Assembly (NCBI RefSeq): GCF_008635795.1
Contig: NZ_VWRQ01000029.1
Span: 1-64,000, forward strand
Direction of reading: 5' to 3'
DNA: 64,000 nucleotides
Source of the DNA: Paenibacillus tepidiphilus
GTDB lineage: Bacteria; Bacillota; Bacilli; Paenibacillales; Paenibacillaceae
The position numbers and the translations under genes are program-made. Under the pieces are notes generated by a model, which worked only from the letters and a program-made list of their open reading frames with translations, made no database searches and had not been told where the DNA came from. Below are positions 17,906-25,835 of the stretch, piece after piece; positions within the stretch are counted from its first letter, which is position 1, and each line of letters begins with the position of its first letter.

Positions 17906-19561
17906 TTATCTCACCGGTTTACGGCCGGACTCCGCCAGCAGGTACGTGTGCATCTGATAGGCCAGCGCCAGCTCAGCCAGCTCCAGTCCATCCCCGGTGT
18001 CGATTCCGTATTCCTTCAGCTTGTCAAGGCGGTAGCGCAGCGTATTGTAATGAATGAACAGCTCCTTGGCTGTTTTTTGCAGATTGAATCCGTTCTTCAG
18101 CAGGCAGAGCAGCGTCTCCAGCAATTCACTTTCCTTGCCGCCGTTGTTAAGCAGAAACCCGAGTTTCTCCTCCACATAGCGGCTTAGCGCGTCCGTCTCC
18201 GAAATGTGGTGCAGCAGCTTGTAAATCCCCGTCTCGGCATAGAACGCGACAAAGGGCTCGGGCCCGCGCAGTTTATTAATCATATCCAGTACAAATTTGG
18301 CTTCATCCTTGGCATCCTTCAGCCGCTCAAAGTACGGTGCCGGATTGGAAATGCCGATCCCCAGCTTATATTTGTCCTTATAGTAGGCGAGGATGCCTTC
18401 GGCTCGCTCCTTCAGCCGCTCGCGCAGATTTTGCCCGCCGGGCAGGCTGATGAGGCAGAGCAGCGCGTCGTCACGGTGGACGATCTTGCAACTGCGCGGG
18501 CCCAGTCCGAGACCTGCGGTCAATTCCTGTTCCACAATACCTTCGGCCAGCAGGTCGGCATAGCTGCTCCGCTGCCGCTCCTGTTCTGCCTCCAGCACTT
18601 CAATCGCCAGCACTGTCATGGGAAAGGTGAGATCCCAATCGAAGAACTTCGCCTTCTCCTCCGCCTCCTGCTGGTGCGGAAATTTGCCGCTGAACATGTC
18701 GCGGATGAAAGAGTCCAGATAATTCCGCTCCGTTTGCCGCATGGCCAGCTCCCGCTGGAAGAGAAACGCGCACAGCATCGAAGCCTGCTCCAGCCCGATG
18801 GTCAGGTTGGTGGCATCGGCATCCTCTTCCAGCAGTGCGATCAGATACCCCAGGTTCTCGCTGCCGTCCGCTATCGGCCGGTAAAGCACCTGCAGACCGC
18901 TGTAGCTGGTGCCTGATGCATGGACTGTCAGCCTGCCGCCGGACAAGGCTTCATCCCACGTTACCGAGTCATCGCCCTTGGACAAGCTATACCCTGTACC
19001 TGCGGCGAACGAGGCCGACTGCAGGTGGAAATATCGGTCCACAACGAGCACCGGCAAGCTGAACAAATCCGAAACCGTCTTCACCAGCTTATGCAGGTCC
19101 GCGCCTTCGAGCAGCAGGCCCATCAATTTGCTGTGGATATTGTCCCGGTATTCCAGCATGCTGGTCTTGCTGCCGAGAAACAGCCCCAGAATATCGTTGC
19201 TGAGCTTTGACAGATTGGCGTTGTTGGGCAGAATCATGAGCGGCATCCGGAACCGGTCGGCTTGCTCAAGCATCACCGGCGGTACATCATGGATGTAACG
19301 CCCCAGCTTCAGGGCCACGCAGGAGACCTGCTTCTCCACCAGATTGGGAATGAAGCGCCCGATCGCTTCCTTGTCGTTCGCAATCGGATATAGCGTGGTC
19401 AGCAGCAAGCCGAACGGATCAACATATTTGTAAATATCGGGAACCTCCATGAAAAAGACATTTTCCACTACGTTGGACATACCTTCCGCCCCGGCCTTTA
19501 CATAAACGTCGGCAAAGCTTTTCAGAGATAAAATGTCATTTACAGTTACCGCGATGTCCAT
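17906..19561 (-). CDS. pucR: PucR-family transcriptional regulator
   Basis: PucR proteins control purine/ureide catabolism genes in Bacillus and respond to pathway intermediates. The 551-aa protein has the N-terminal PucR-like sensor domain (VTVNDILSLKSFADVYVKAG through about residue 125, with EKQVSCVALKLGRYIHDVPPVMLEQAD), a central GGDEF-like CdaR region (CKIVHRDDALLCLISLPGG and KLGIGISNPAPYFERLKDAKDEA), and the C-terminal PucR helix-turn-helix (ETLLCLLKNGFNLQKTAKELFIHYNTLRYRLDKLKE). It is encoded directly upstream of and parallel to the ring-opening/carbamoyltransferase operon, with its own terminator, and is the likely activator of that operon. The ATG at 19561 follows a GGAGG-containing stretch (CGGAGGAGATGG). 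Confidence 0.9.
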   Translation of the reverse strand: MDIAVTVNDILSLKSFADVYVKAGAEGMSNVVENVFFMEVPDIYKYVDPFGLLLTTLYPIANDKEAIGRFIPNLVEKQVSCVALKLGRYIHDVPPVMLEQADRFRMPLMILPNNANLSKLSNDILGLFLGSKTSMLEYRDNIHSKLMGLLLEGADLHKLVKTVSDLFSLPVLVVDRYFHLQSASFAAGTGYSLSKGDDSVTWDEALSGGRLTVHASGTSYSGLQVLYRPIADGSENLGYLIALLEEDADATNLTIGLEQASMLCAFLFQRELAMRQTERNYLDSFIRDMFSGKFPHQQEAEEKAKFFDWDLTFPMTVLAIEVLEAEQERQRSSYADLLAEGIVEQELTAGLGLGPRSCKIVHRDDALLCLISLPGGQNLRERLKERAEGILAYYKDKYKLGIGISNPAPYFERLKDAKDEAKFVLDMINKLRGPEPFVAFYAETGIYKLLHHISETDALSRYVEEKLGFLLNNGGKESELLETLLCLLKNGFNLQKTAKELFIHYNTLRYRLDKLKEYGIDTGDGLELAELALAYQMHTYLLAESGRKPVR

Positions 19562-19814
19562 CTCCTCCGTGCGGAGGGCCTAGTGCCCCCAATTCTATCA
19601 ATGAAAGGGTTCTCACATATCTTATAGAGCTTATTGGCAATTCAAATTTCCCTGGACTGTATTCCCGGTCTCACCTCCTGTAATTCAGTATACCAAGGAA
19701 CAGGCAGATTGAAGTATTTAATGAAATACAAAAAGGAGACCGCCCTATGCAAGCAGTCCCCCCTTCACTACTCTGTTCTTCAATATACAGGTATACCATC
19801 CAATAAACCCCACT

Positions 19815-19843
19815 GTGCAGTGGTAACCGGGGCTGCACTGCAC
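19815..19843. terminator. Possible terminator hairpin after arsC
   Basis: GTGCAGTG (19815-19822) and CACTGCAC (19836-19843) form an 8-bp stem with a 13-nt loop, 9 bp from the arsC stop. The T-rich tail is weak on both strands, so the function is uncertain. Confidence 0.4.
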
Positions 19844-19852
19844 TATATAAAA

Positions 19853-20272
19853 CTATTTTCCCGTTTCAGCAAACTCTCTGATGCGCTCGCCCACCTGATC
19901 GCGAACCCGCTGGAAGACCGCCCACTTCTCCTCATCTGTGCCTTGCGCTTTCGCCGGATCATCGAATCCCCAGTGCTCTCGTTTCACCTCAGGCGGGGTA
20001 ACCGGGCATTTATCTGCCGCATCGCCGCACAATGTAATGACGAGATCGGAGCTGTTCAGCAGCTGCGGATCAATAATATCTGATGTTTGATTTGCGATAT
20101 CAATTCCCACTTCGCTCATTGCCTTAACAGCTTTCGGATTCAAACCGTGAGCTTCTATACCGGCACTGTATACATTCCATTCATCGCTTAAATATTTCTT
20201 GGCCCAGCCTTCGGCCATCTGGCTCCGGCAGGAGTTTCCTGTACACAAAAAGTAAATGGTCTTCTTATCCAT
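19853..20272 (-). CDS. arsC: Arsenate reductase, thioredoxin-coupled
   Basis: ArsC reduces arsenate to arsenite for export. The 139-aa protein has the low-molecular-weight phosphatase P-loop CTGNSCRSQMAEGWAK (first catalytic Cys near residue 10) and the downstream redox cysteines in VITLCGDAADKCPVTPP, marking the thioredoxin-dependent B. subtilis/S. aureus type. A longer frame begins with TTG at 20281, but AAAGGAG is properly spaced only for the ATG at 20272. It is 21 bp after arsB and forms the end of an arsR-arsB-arsC transcript. Confidence 0.95.
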   Translation of the reverse strand: MDKKTIYFLCTGNSCRSQMAEGWAKKYLSDEWNVYSAGIEAHGLNPKAVKAMSEVGIDIANQTSDIIDPQLLNSSDLVITLCGDAADKCPVTPPEVKREHWGFDDPAKAQGTDEEKWAVFQRVRDQVGERIREFAETGK

Positions 20273-20293
20273 GAGTCGCAATCTCCTTTGAGT

Positions 20294-21583
20294 TTAAAAT
20301 AGAGTCAATGTCATATATAGACCTAGCAGCGTGATGAACAGCGTAGGGATCGTCAAAATAATGCCTGTTTTGAAATACGTCCCCCAGGATATCTTTACTC
20401 CTTTGGTGGAAAGCACATGCAGCCACAGTAAGGTAGCCAGTGAACCAATCGGTGTAATCTTGGGTCCCAAGTCTGAACCAATAACATTCGCATAAATCAA
20501 GGCTTCCTTAATAAGTCCCGAAGTGTGCGTAGCATCAATGGCCAGTGCATCAATCATTACGGTAGGCATGTTATTCATTATGGAGGAGATCACTGCAGCA
20601 ATAAAGCCCATCCCAATCGTTGCTGCGAACAGCCCTTGATCTGCAACGGCCTGAATGATATCAGCCAACACATCCGTTAGACCTGCGTTACGCAGCCCGT
20701 ACACGACAACATACATGCCGATGGAAAAGAAAACAATGGCCCAAGGCGCCCCCTTCACCACTTCTATGGTGGGTACAGCAGGACTTTTCCTTGCCATGAG
20801 CAGGAAAAAGACCGCGATGATACCGGCCACTACAGATACCGGAATGCTCAGGAACTCACTGACAAAGTATCCTGCCAGCAGAACCGCAAGTACAAACCAG
20901 GACAGCTTGAACATCTGCTTGTCTTTAATAGCTTCTTCAGGTTTTTTCAGCTGGGAGCTATCAAAGTCTCTTGGAATACTCTTACGGAAGAATAAATAGA
21001 GCACAAGGATGCTTGCCCCTAAGGAAAATAAGGTGGGCATGAACATCCGCCCGGCATACTCCACAAAGGTCAGTCCGAAAAAATCAGCCGATACGATATT
21101 GACCAGATTGCTTACAACCAGCGGCAAAGAGGTAGTATCTGCTATGAACCCGCTGGCAATGATGAATGGAAAAACCTTTTTCTCATCAAAATTAAGCGCG
21201 CGGACCATAGCCAGCACAATCGGTGTTAGAATGAGTGCCGCTCCGTCATTAGCAAAAAATGCAGCTACGATGGCGCCAAGAAAGATGACATAGATAAACA
21301 TCCGGGTTCCATTCCCACAGGCATCTTTGGCCATATGCAAAGCAGCCCATTCGAAGAAGCCAATTTTATCAAGGATCAGTGAGATCAGGATGATTGCCAC
21401 AAAGGCCAGTGTGGCATTCCATACAATCCGCGTAACATCCAGAACATCATTAAAGCTGACTACACCGGCAAGTAAAGCGAGTAACGCTCCGCCGCAGGCA
21501 GACCATCCAATGGACAGATGTTTAGGCTGCCAAATGACAAAAATCAATGTGACTATAAATATAAGACTTGCCAGAGCTACCAA
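20294..21583 (-). CDS. arsB: Arsenite efflux permease ArsB
   Basis: ArsB extrudes arsenite across the membrane, driven by proton motive force. The 429-aa protein has about 12 membrane segments and ArsB signatures such as FFANDGAALILTPIVLAM and NNMPTVMIDALA. A longer reading frame begins at TTG 21607, but GGAGG with 6-base spacing identifies the TTG at 21583 (MVALASLIFIVTLIF). Gene order arsR-arsB-arsC is standard in Firmicutes. An AT-rich candidate ArsR box lies just upstream. Confidence 0.92.
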   Translation of the reverse strand: MVALASLIFIVTLIFVIWQPKHLSIGWSACGGALLALLAGVVSFNDVLDVTRIVWNATLAFVAIILISLILDKIGFFEWAALHMAKDACGNGTRMFIYVIFLGAIVAAFFANDGAALILTPIVLAMVRALNFDEKKVFPFIIASGFIADTTSLPLVVSNLVNIVSADFFGLTFVEYAGRMFMPTLFSLGASILVLYLFFRKSIPRDFDSSQLKKPEEAIKDKQMFKLSWFVLAVLLAGYFVSEFLSIPVSVVAGIIAVFFLLMARKSPAVPTIEVVKGAPWAIVFFSIGMYVVVYGLRNAGLTDVLADIIQAVADQGLFAATIGMGFIAAVISSIMNNMPTVMIDALAIDATHTSGLIKEALIYANVIGSDLGPKITPIGSLATLLWLHVLSTKGVKISWGTYFKTGIILTIPTLFITLLGLYMTLTLF

Positions 21584-21614
21584 ACGAATTCCTCCAATTG
21601 ACGTCAAACATCAT

Positions 21615-21638
21615 TATATAATTATATACTTATATATT
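21615..21638. promoter_or_regulatory. Candidate ArsR operator upstream of arsB
   Basis: A perfect 14-bp palindrome TATATAATTATATA (21615-21628) overlaps ATACTTATATATT (21626-21638). The same 13-mer recurs upstream of arsR at 22010-22022. Shared spacing to ars genes suggests ArsR boxes. Confidence 0.45.
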
Positions 21639-21652
21639 CAACAACAAAGATG

Positions 21653-22003
21653 CTATTCGCAGCAAACCGTATTAGACGACTTATTCAAATTAGATAAAAG
21701 GGTACCCGCTTCAGGTGTAAAATTTAAAATGGCCTTAACATGAGGCTTATCTTCAATATTTAATGAATAATACACCCACTGACCCTTTTTCTGTTCCTTT
21801 ACCAATCCACTGCTTTTGAGTTTGCGCAGATGCTGGCTGACGGCTGGCTGTGAGATGTCGAAAAGGTCCACAAATTCACATACGCACCACTCCCGCTCTT
21901 TTAGAAGAGTAAGAATCATGAGACGTGTTTTATCGCCAAGGAGCTTTAAATCTTCCGTAAGATCATTTAGTAAATCTATTGTAAACACTCCTCTCACGTA
22001 CAT
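21653..22003 (-). CDS. arsR: ArsR-family arsenic-responsive repressor
   Basis: ArsR represses ars genes until As(III) binds its cysteines. The protein has the winged helix (DISQPAVSQHLRKLKSSGLVKEQKKGQWVYYSL) and the metalloid-binding motif CVC within KEREWCVCEFVDLF, the equivalent of ELCVCDL in classical ArsR. C-terminal CCE may add a ligand. The start is uncertain: the frame is open from 22039, an ATG at 22003 has no clear Shine-Dalgarno, and AGGAG lies further downstream before VFTIDLLNDL, hinting at a still later non-standard start. Product about 110-116 aa, typical size. Confidence 0.9.
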   Translation of the reverse strand: MYVRGVFTIDLLNDLTEDLKLLGDKTRLMILTLLKEREWCVCEFVDLFDISQPAVSQHLRKLKSSGLVKEQKKGQWVYYSLNIEDKPHVKAILNFTPEAGTLLSNLNKSSNTVCCE

Positions 22004-22009
22004 AAGACA

Positions 22010-22022
22010 ATACTTATATATT
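22010..22022. promoter_or_regulatory. Candidate ArsR box upstream of arsR
   Basis: The 13-mer ATACTTATATATT is identical to one upstream of arsB (21626-21638). It lies just upstream of the likely arsR start, consistent with autoregulation. Confidence 0.45.
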
Positions 22023-22062
22023 AAGACCTTTGTGATCAATTATCAACCAACCTAAATATTAT

Positions 22063-22075
22063 TTGCAAATTGCAA
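22063..22075. promoter_or_regulatory. Candidate MarR-type operator upstream of marR
   Basis: TTGCAAATTGCAA is a 13-bp inverted repeat. Its reverse complement, TTGCAATTTGCAA, occurs at 22579-22591 just before arsM. The two sites flank the regulator gene, which suggests that it binds both. Confidence 0.6.
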
Positions 22076-22111
22076 TTAAATACGCTATAACTAAACCAAG
22101 AGGTGAACGCA

Positions 22112-22561
22112 ATGGAAACCCCACGAGAATTATTCCAAATCATGACCCGGCGTTTAGGATTGCTCAATAAGGACTGCTGCAGCGTAGGGGGATGTAATCT
22201 TTCCGCGACCCAAAGCCACCTGCTATACGAGATAGACCGGAGCCATAATCCATCCATGCAGCAAGTCGCCGAAACACTTGGCACTGATATTACAACCTTT
22301 AGCAGGCAAGTACAGTCCCTGGTCAAGATGAGTCTGGTTAACAAGACACCTGATCCCACAGACCGAAGAATTTATAACCTGTCACTTACTCCTGAAGGAA
22401 AAATGGTGGCTGCAACGATTGATCAGCAAATGAATGAATACCTGAATGAAGCCTTCTCGCACATGAGTGAGTTTGAAGTAGAAACATTACTAAGATCCAT
22501 TAAGCTGTTTAACGAAGCCATGGGGAAATCCAGCAACTGCTGCGCACCTGTAAAAGGGTGA
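22112..22561 (+). CDS. MarR-family regulator with cysteine motifs, probable arsenic-gene regulator
   Basis: The 149-aa protein has the MarR winged helix (PSMQQVAETLGTDITTFSRQVQSLVKMSLVNKTPDPTDRRIYNLSLTPEG). Unusual for the family are a CCSVGGC motif at about residues 21-27 and a C-terminal SSNCCAPVKG. It stands upstream of arsM and arsN1, with matching inverted repeats before itself and before arsM, so it probably controls the plus-strand half of the arsenic island, perhaps sensing trivalent arsenicals through the cysteines (inference). The ATG at 22112 is preferred over the GTG at 22103, which overlaps the AGGTGA Shine-Dalgarno. Confidence 0.82.
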   Translation: METPRELFQIMTRRLGLLNKDCCSVGGCNLSATQSHLLYEIDRSHNPSMQQVAETLGTDITTFSRQVQSLVKMSLVNKTPDPTDRRIYNLSLTPEGKMVAATIDQQMNEYLNEAFSHMSEFEVETLLRSIKLFNEAMGKSSNCCAPVKG

Positions 22562-22578
22562 TTTCTCTCCGCTAATAC

Positions 22579-22591
22579 TTGCAATTTGCAA
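22579..22591. promoter_or_regulatory. Candidate MarR-type operator upstream of arsM
   Basis: TTGCAATTTGCAA is the reverse complement of the site before marR. It lies 29 bp before the arsM start codon. Confidence 0.6.
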
Positions 22592-22620
22592 ATTATTTTA
22601 ATAATAAGGAGTGTCAACTG

Positions 22621-23427
22621 ATGAGCAAACTTACAAACGACCAGATCCGTCAGAATGTACGGGGGCGCTATCAAAAGATTGCTGTGAAAAAGCCCGAAGC
22701 TTCCTCTTCCTGCTGTTCACCCGCTGAGAGCAGCTGCTGTGACTCACCAGCCGATTTTGATGCTATATCTGCCAAGCTCGGTTATTCTAGTGAGGATCTC
22801 GCGGCAGCTCCTGAAGGTGCAAATTTAGGCCTTGGATGCGGAAATCCCCAGGCGATTGCTGAACTGCAGGCAGGTGAACATGTTCTGGACCTCGGAAGCG
22901 GTGGCGGCTTCGATTGCTTCCTGGCTTCCCGGCAGGTAGGTGACCAAGGCCTTGTTATTGGTGTGGACATGACACCTGAGATGATCAGCCGGGCAAGAGA
23001 AAATGCCATTAAAGGTAAATTCAATAACACTGAATTCAGATTGGGCGAAATTGAACATCTTCCCGTCGCCGACAATTCTGTACATGTCATTATCTCCAAC
23101 TGCGTGATTAACCTCTCACCGGACAAACAGCAAGTATTCCATGAGGCCTATCGTGTCCTTCGGTCCGGCGGCCGTCTGGCCATATCTGATATCGTAACTA
23201 CAGCCGAGCTTCCCCCTGAGATCAAAAATGACATGAACGAATACTATTCCGGTTGTATCTCCGGCGCCTCTTCCATTGCAGAGATAGAATGGATGCTTCG
23301 GGAAAGCGGCTTTACTGAGATCAGCATTGAACCAAAAGACGAATCCAGAACCTTCCTCAAAGACTGGGTCCCCGGTGCGAACGTTGATCAATATATTGTT
23401 TCTGCTGTAATTAAAGCGAGAAAGTAA
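22621..23427 (+). CDS. arsM: Arsenite S-adenosylmethionine methyltransferase ArsM
   Basis: ArsM methylates As(III) to mono-, di- and trimethylarsenicals. The 268-aa protein has the SAM-binding motif VLDLGSGGGFDCFLA, followed by VIGVDMTPEMI, and the conserved cysteines in ISNCVINLSPDKQQVF and YYSGCISGASS. N-terminal Cys pairs (SSCCSP, SSCCDSP) are typical of the family. The ATG at 22621 follows AAGGAG with 9-base spacing. It is in a plus-strand operon with marR before and arsN1 after. Confidence 0.95.
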   Translation: MSKLTNDQIRQNVRGRYQKIAVKKPEASSSCCSPAESSCCDSPADFDAISAKLGYSSEDLAAAPEGANLGLGCGNPQAIAELQAGEHVLDLGSGGGFDCFLASRQVGDQGLVIGVDMTPEMISRARENAIKGKFNNTEFRLGEIEHLPVADNSVHVIISNCVINLSPDKQQVFHEAYRVLRSGGRLAISDIVTTAELPPEIKNDMNEYYSGCISGASSIAEIEWMLRESGFTEISIEPKDESRTFLKDWVPGANVDQYIVSAVIKARK

Positions 23428-23445
23428 ACTTAAGGGGATGTGCAT

Positions 23446-23943
23446 ATGATGACTACATTAACAGTTCGTCAGGCCACACCAGCGGACATCGAAAGTATCC
23501 TACGTATCTACAATCAGGGGATCGAGGACCGGATCGCTACACTGGAAACAGAGTCAAAAGACTCTTCATATATGGAGGCATGGTTCAATGGTCACCAAGG
23601 CCGCTTTAGCGTTTTGGTCGCTGAACGAAAAGGCGAAGTCATTGGCTGGGCTTCCCTTAACCGATACTCCCACCGCTGCGCTTATAACGGGGTCGCTGAC
23701 CTCTCCGTCTACATTGACCGCAGCTTTCGTGGCCAGGGTGTCGGCAGCTCTCTCCTGGAGACATTACATAAGATCGCAAAGGAAAACGGTTTTTATAAAA
23801 TTGTTCTCTTTACCTTTCCGTTCAATGAGAGTGGTCAAGGACTGTACCGGAAGATGGGCTACCGGCAGGTTGGTGTATTTGAGAAGCAGGGGATTATGGA
23901 CGGAGCGTTTATTGATGTGATGATTATGGAGAAGCTGCTTTGA
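23446..23943 (+). CDS. arsN1: GNAT N-acetyltransferase, ArsN1/phosphinothricin acetyltransferase type
   Basis: The 165-aa protein has the phosphinothricin acetyltransferase layout: VRQATPADIESILRIYNQGIEDRIATLET at the N terminus and the acetyl-CoA loop RSFRGQGVGSSLLE, then YRKMGYRQVGVFEKQG. In arsenic operons such enzymes (ArsN1) acetylate arsinothricin, the arsenical glutamate mimic, or phosphinothricin. Position directly after arsM supports ArsN1. ATG at 23446 follows AAGGGG; a GTG at 23440 is the alternative. Its 3' end and terminator exist twice more as relics at 28.4 and 33.8 kb. Confidence 0.88.
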   Translation: MMTTLTVRQATPADIESILRIYNQGIEDRIATLETESKDSSYMEAWFNGHQGRFSVLVAERKGEVIGWASLNRYSHRCAYNGVADLSVYIDRSFRGQGVGSSLLETLHKIAKENGFYKIVLFTFPFNESGQGLYRKMGYRQVGVFEKQGIMDGAFIDVMIMEKLL

Positions 23944-23966
23944 GTTTACCGTAAAACTCAGTGCGT

Positions 23967-24000
23967 AACGTGGGAGCAACTAGAGCTACCCACGTTTTTT
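23967..24000 (+). terminator. Terminator after arsN1
   Basis: AACGTGGG (23967-23974) pairs with CCCACGTT (23989-23996), followed by T tract. The ACGTGGG stem is shared with the hairpins at 28.5 and 33.9 kb, which follow relics of the same gene. Confidence 0.8.
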
Positions 24001-24104
24001 ACATTGCAGTTCAACCTATTTGTGAAAACCATATGATGGTTGCATAGTACACTGAGATTATGGTAAAAGATATGCTTTTCCCTCAAAATTTCACTTTACG
24101 TTTT

Positions 24105-24623
24105 CTAATGAAGAGACACATTCTTTTCCCAATAAATTAATTCCAGATCTCTTCCTGTCTCACGCATTCCACATTTCTTTAATAAATGAATGGAACCTGC
24201 ATTATCTATTAAACAGTCCGCCTTTATAACCTTCACCCCGGCAATTTGTGACCCCCATTCTAGTAACGAACTTGCCGCTTCATATCCATAACCCTTTCGC
24301 TGTTCCTCTTCAACTAGACCAAATCCAATTTCAATTGCTCCATTTTCATCGGGTCCGCCTTTAAAGCCTGCATCTCCAATCGCAGTCATATCTTCTTTTT
24401 TCACAATCATCCATACACCAAATCCATCAACTTCATCATCTTTACTAAGTGTATCTTTTATAAAATGTAGAATATCTAAAGTATCTTGTTTGGGCCATTT
24501 CCCACTCAAATGAACACCCATATTATCAAATGCTTTGTAATCGCTATGTAGTATCGAATTGGCCATTGAATATGTTATTGGAATGATCAGTAGTCTGTCT
24601 GTTTCAATATTTGTTACTCCCAT
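24105..24623 (-). CDS. GNAT N-acetyltransferase, RimJ/RimL-like
   Basis: The 172-aa protein begins ETDRLLIIPITYSMA, the usual opening of RimJ/RimL-type acetyltransferases, and carries the acetyl-CoA binding loop EEEQRKGYGYEAASSLLEW and the C-terminal NAGSIHLLKKCGMRETG. The acceptor is unknown. ATG at 24623 is the only good start in the frame, though its Shine-Dalgarno is GAGGTTATATCT. It lies at the edge of the AT-richer accessory stretch. Confidence 0.82.
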   Translation of the reverse strand: MGVTNIETDRLLIIPITYSMANSILHSDYKAFDNMGVHLSGKWPKQDTLDILHFIKDTLSKDDEVDGFGVWMIVKKEDMTAIGDAGFKGGPDENGAIEIGFGLVEEEQRKGYGYEAASSLLEWGSQIAGVKVIKADCLIDNAGSIHLLKKCGMRETGRDLELIYWEKNVSLH

Positions 24624-24668
24624 AGATATAACCTCACTATATTAGATTTTGAGATACCGTTAGAAGCA

Positions 24669-25019
24669 TCATAGAAGCAATATTTTGTTTCCATCGGGAT
24701 CGCAAAAAGTAAGCTCCTTGCCTCCCCATACTGCCGTCGTTGGCGGTTGTAGATTCGTAATCTTCTCTTTCAATTCTGCATAGGTTCTATCAAGATCATC
24801 ACAATTGAACACAAAGTTTACTTTCCCTTCACTTGATTTCCCCCACTTCACTTCATCCCAAATCACTATGACTGGAGCATCTTCCATAAACCCCAAAGAA
24901 ACACCATCATAATTTTCATCTGGCTCTATGATAGGAATTCCTAATGTTTCATTATAGAATTCAACCAACGCTTTCGGATGAATAGACGAAATATTAACAC
25001 AATGATACTTAATGATCAT
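24669..25019 (-). CDS. VOC-fold (glyoxalase/bleomycin resistance-like) protein
   Basis: The 116-aa protein has one VOC double-beta-alpha-beta-beta-beta pattern: HCVNISSIHPKALVEFYNETLGIPI at the start and LTFCDPDGNKILLL at the end, the canonical terminal strand. The substrate is unknown. It overlaps the next VOC gene upstream by 11 bp, so the two are translationally coupled. Probably a dimeric metalloenzyme or binding protein in the cytoplasm. Confidence 0.8.
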   Translation of the reverse strand: MIIKYHCVNISSIHPKALVEFYNETLGIPIIEPDENYDGVSLGFMEDAPVIVIWDEVKWGKSSEGKVNFVFNCDDLDRTYAELKEKITNLQPPTTAVWGGKELTFCDPDGNKILLL

Positions 25020-25368
25020 TTACTTTTCCTCCAAACCCCAATTCGTTTCCATCCAAGTCTCTAATTGTGAATTTACGGGTTCCCCATGGGGTATCAAACA
25101 AAGCTTCAACAATCTCGACCTTGTCCTTTAATGTTTCCCAGAGCTCATCTACATGATCAACCTCAAAGTTCATTCGGCCATGTGAATGCTTATCCTTCAC
25201 TTCCATTATCGCAAACTTGGCGCCTTCTTCCGATTTAAAATCGTAATATGTAGGGTTATCAACAGGCCATCCACCGTCATTCTCAAATCCCAGAATCTCT
25301 TCATACCATTGCAATGCCCTAGTTATATCGGATACATTGACTCTGACATGATTAAGATGTGTTTTCAT
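25009..25368 (-). CDS. VOC-fold (glyoxalase superfamily) protein
   Basis: The 119-aa protein begins MKTHLNHVRVNVSDITRALQWYEEILGF, a typical VOC N terminus with a potential metal histidine, and ends in FTIRDLDGNELGFGG. The ATG at 25368 is chosen since GGAGGGGAG lies 6 bases upstream; the open frame extends back to 25455 without support and overlaps the neighbouring gene. Function unknown. Confidence 0.82.
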   Translation of the reverse strand: MKTHLNHVRVNVSDITRALQWYEEILGFENDGGWPVDNPTYYDFKSEEGAKFAIMEVKDKHSHGRMNFEVDHVDELWETLKDKVEIVEALFDTPWGTRKFTIRDLDGNELGFGGKVNDH

Positions 25369-25433
25369 TAGCTTCTCCCCTCCAATAGTGGTTATTATAT
25401 TTTGAATCAATCTTATCTTAGTTAAGGTTTCCT

Positions 25434-25835
25434 TTAGGCTAGTATCATCTGCCACCTTATTCCAAACCGGTCGATAATAACAGTGTACAACTTACTAAAG
25501 AACTGTGGTCCAACCTCTTGAATAACCTTCCCATCATTGCTTAGTACTTCAAAGGCATTAAGAAACTCATCTTCCGAGTCCAGGAACACATTAAAACATA
25601 CCATATTTCCTGCTGTTTTATTTTCCATTACATCGCTCATATTAAACTCTGTACCACATAAAGTAATGGTCGAATGCATCACAAGATCAAACATATCATT
25701 AGTAATATCCATTCCATGATTATCAGGTGCATCCTTATACAACGTTACTTGTTTATTGGCAACTTTAAATGCTTTCTCATACAAACCAATTGCCACCAAG
25801 CAATTCCCTGAAAAATGGATAACGGGTGATATCAC
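25434..25835 (-). CDS. PhnB-like VOC protein
   Basis: The 133-aa protein starts MISPVIHFSGNCLVAIGLYEKAFK, matching the PhnB/3-demethylubiquinone methyltransferase-like branch of the VOC superfamily, and ends with YTVIIDRFGIRWQMIL, equivalent to the DPFGxxW motif (here DRFGIRW). No enzymatic activity is known for most members. Its start overlaps the stop of the VOC-HTH gene by 4 bp. Confidence 0.82.
   Translation of the reverse strand: MISPVIHFSGNCLVAIGLYEKAFKVANKQVTLYKDAPDNHGMDITNDMFDLVMHSTITLCGTEFNMSDVMENKTAGNMVCFNVFLDSEDEFLNAFEVLSNDGKVIQEVGPQFFSKLYTVIIDRFGIRWQMILA

Noticed and set aside
19634..20083. 149-codon plus-strand frame
   Set aside because: Covers the antisense of arsC and a non-coding gap; arsC motifs are unambiguous.
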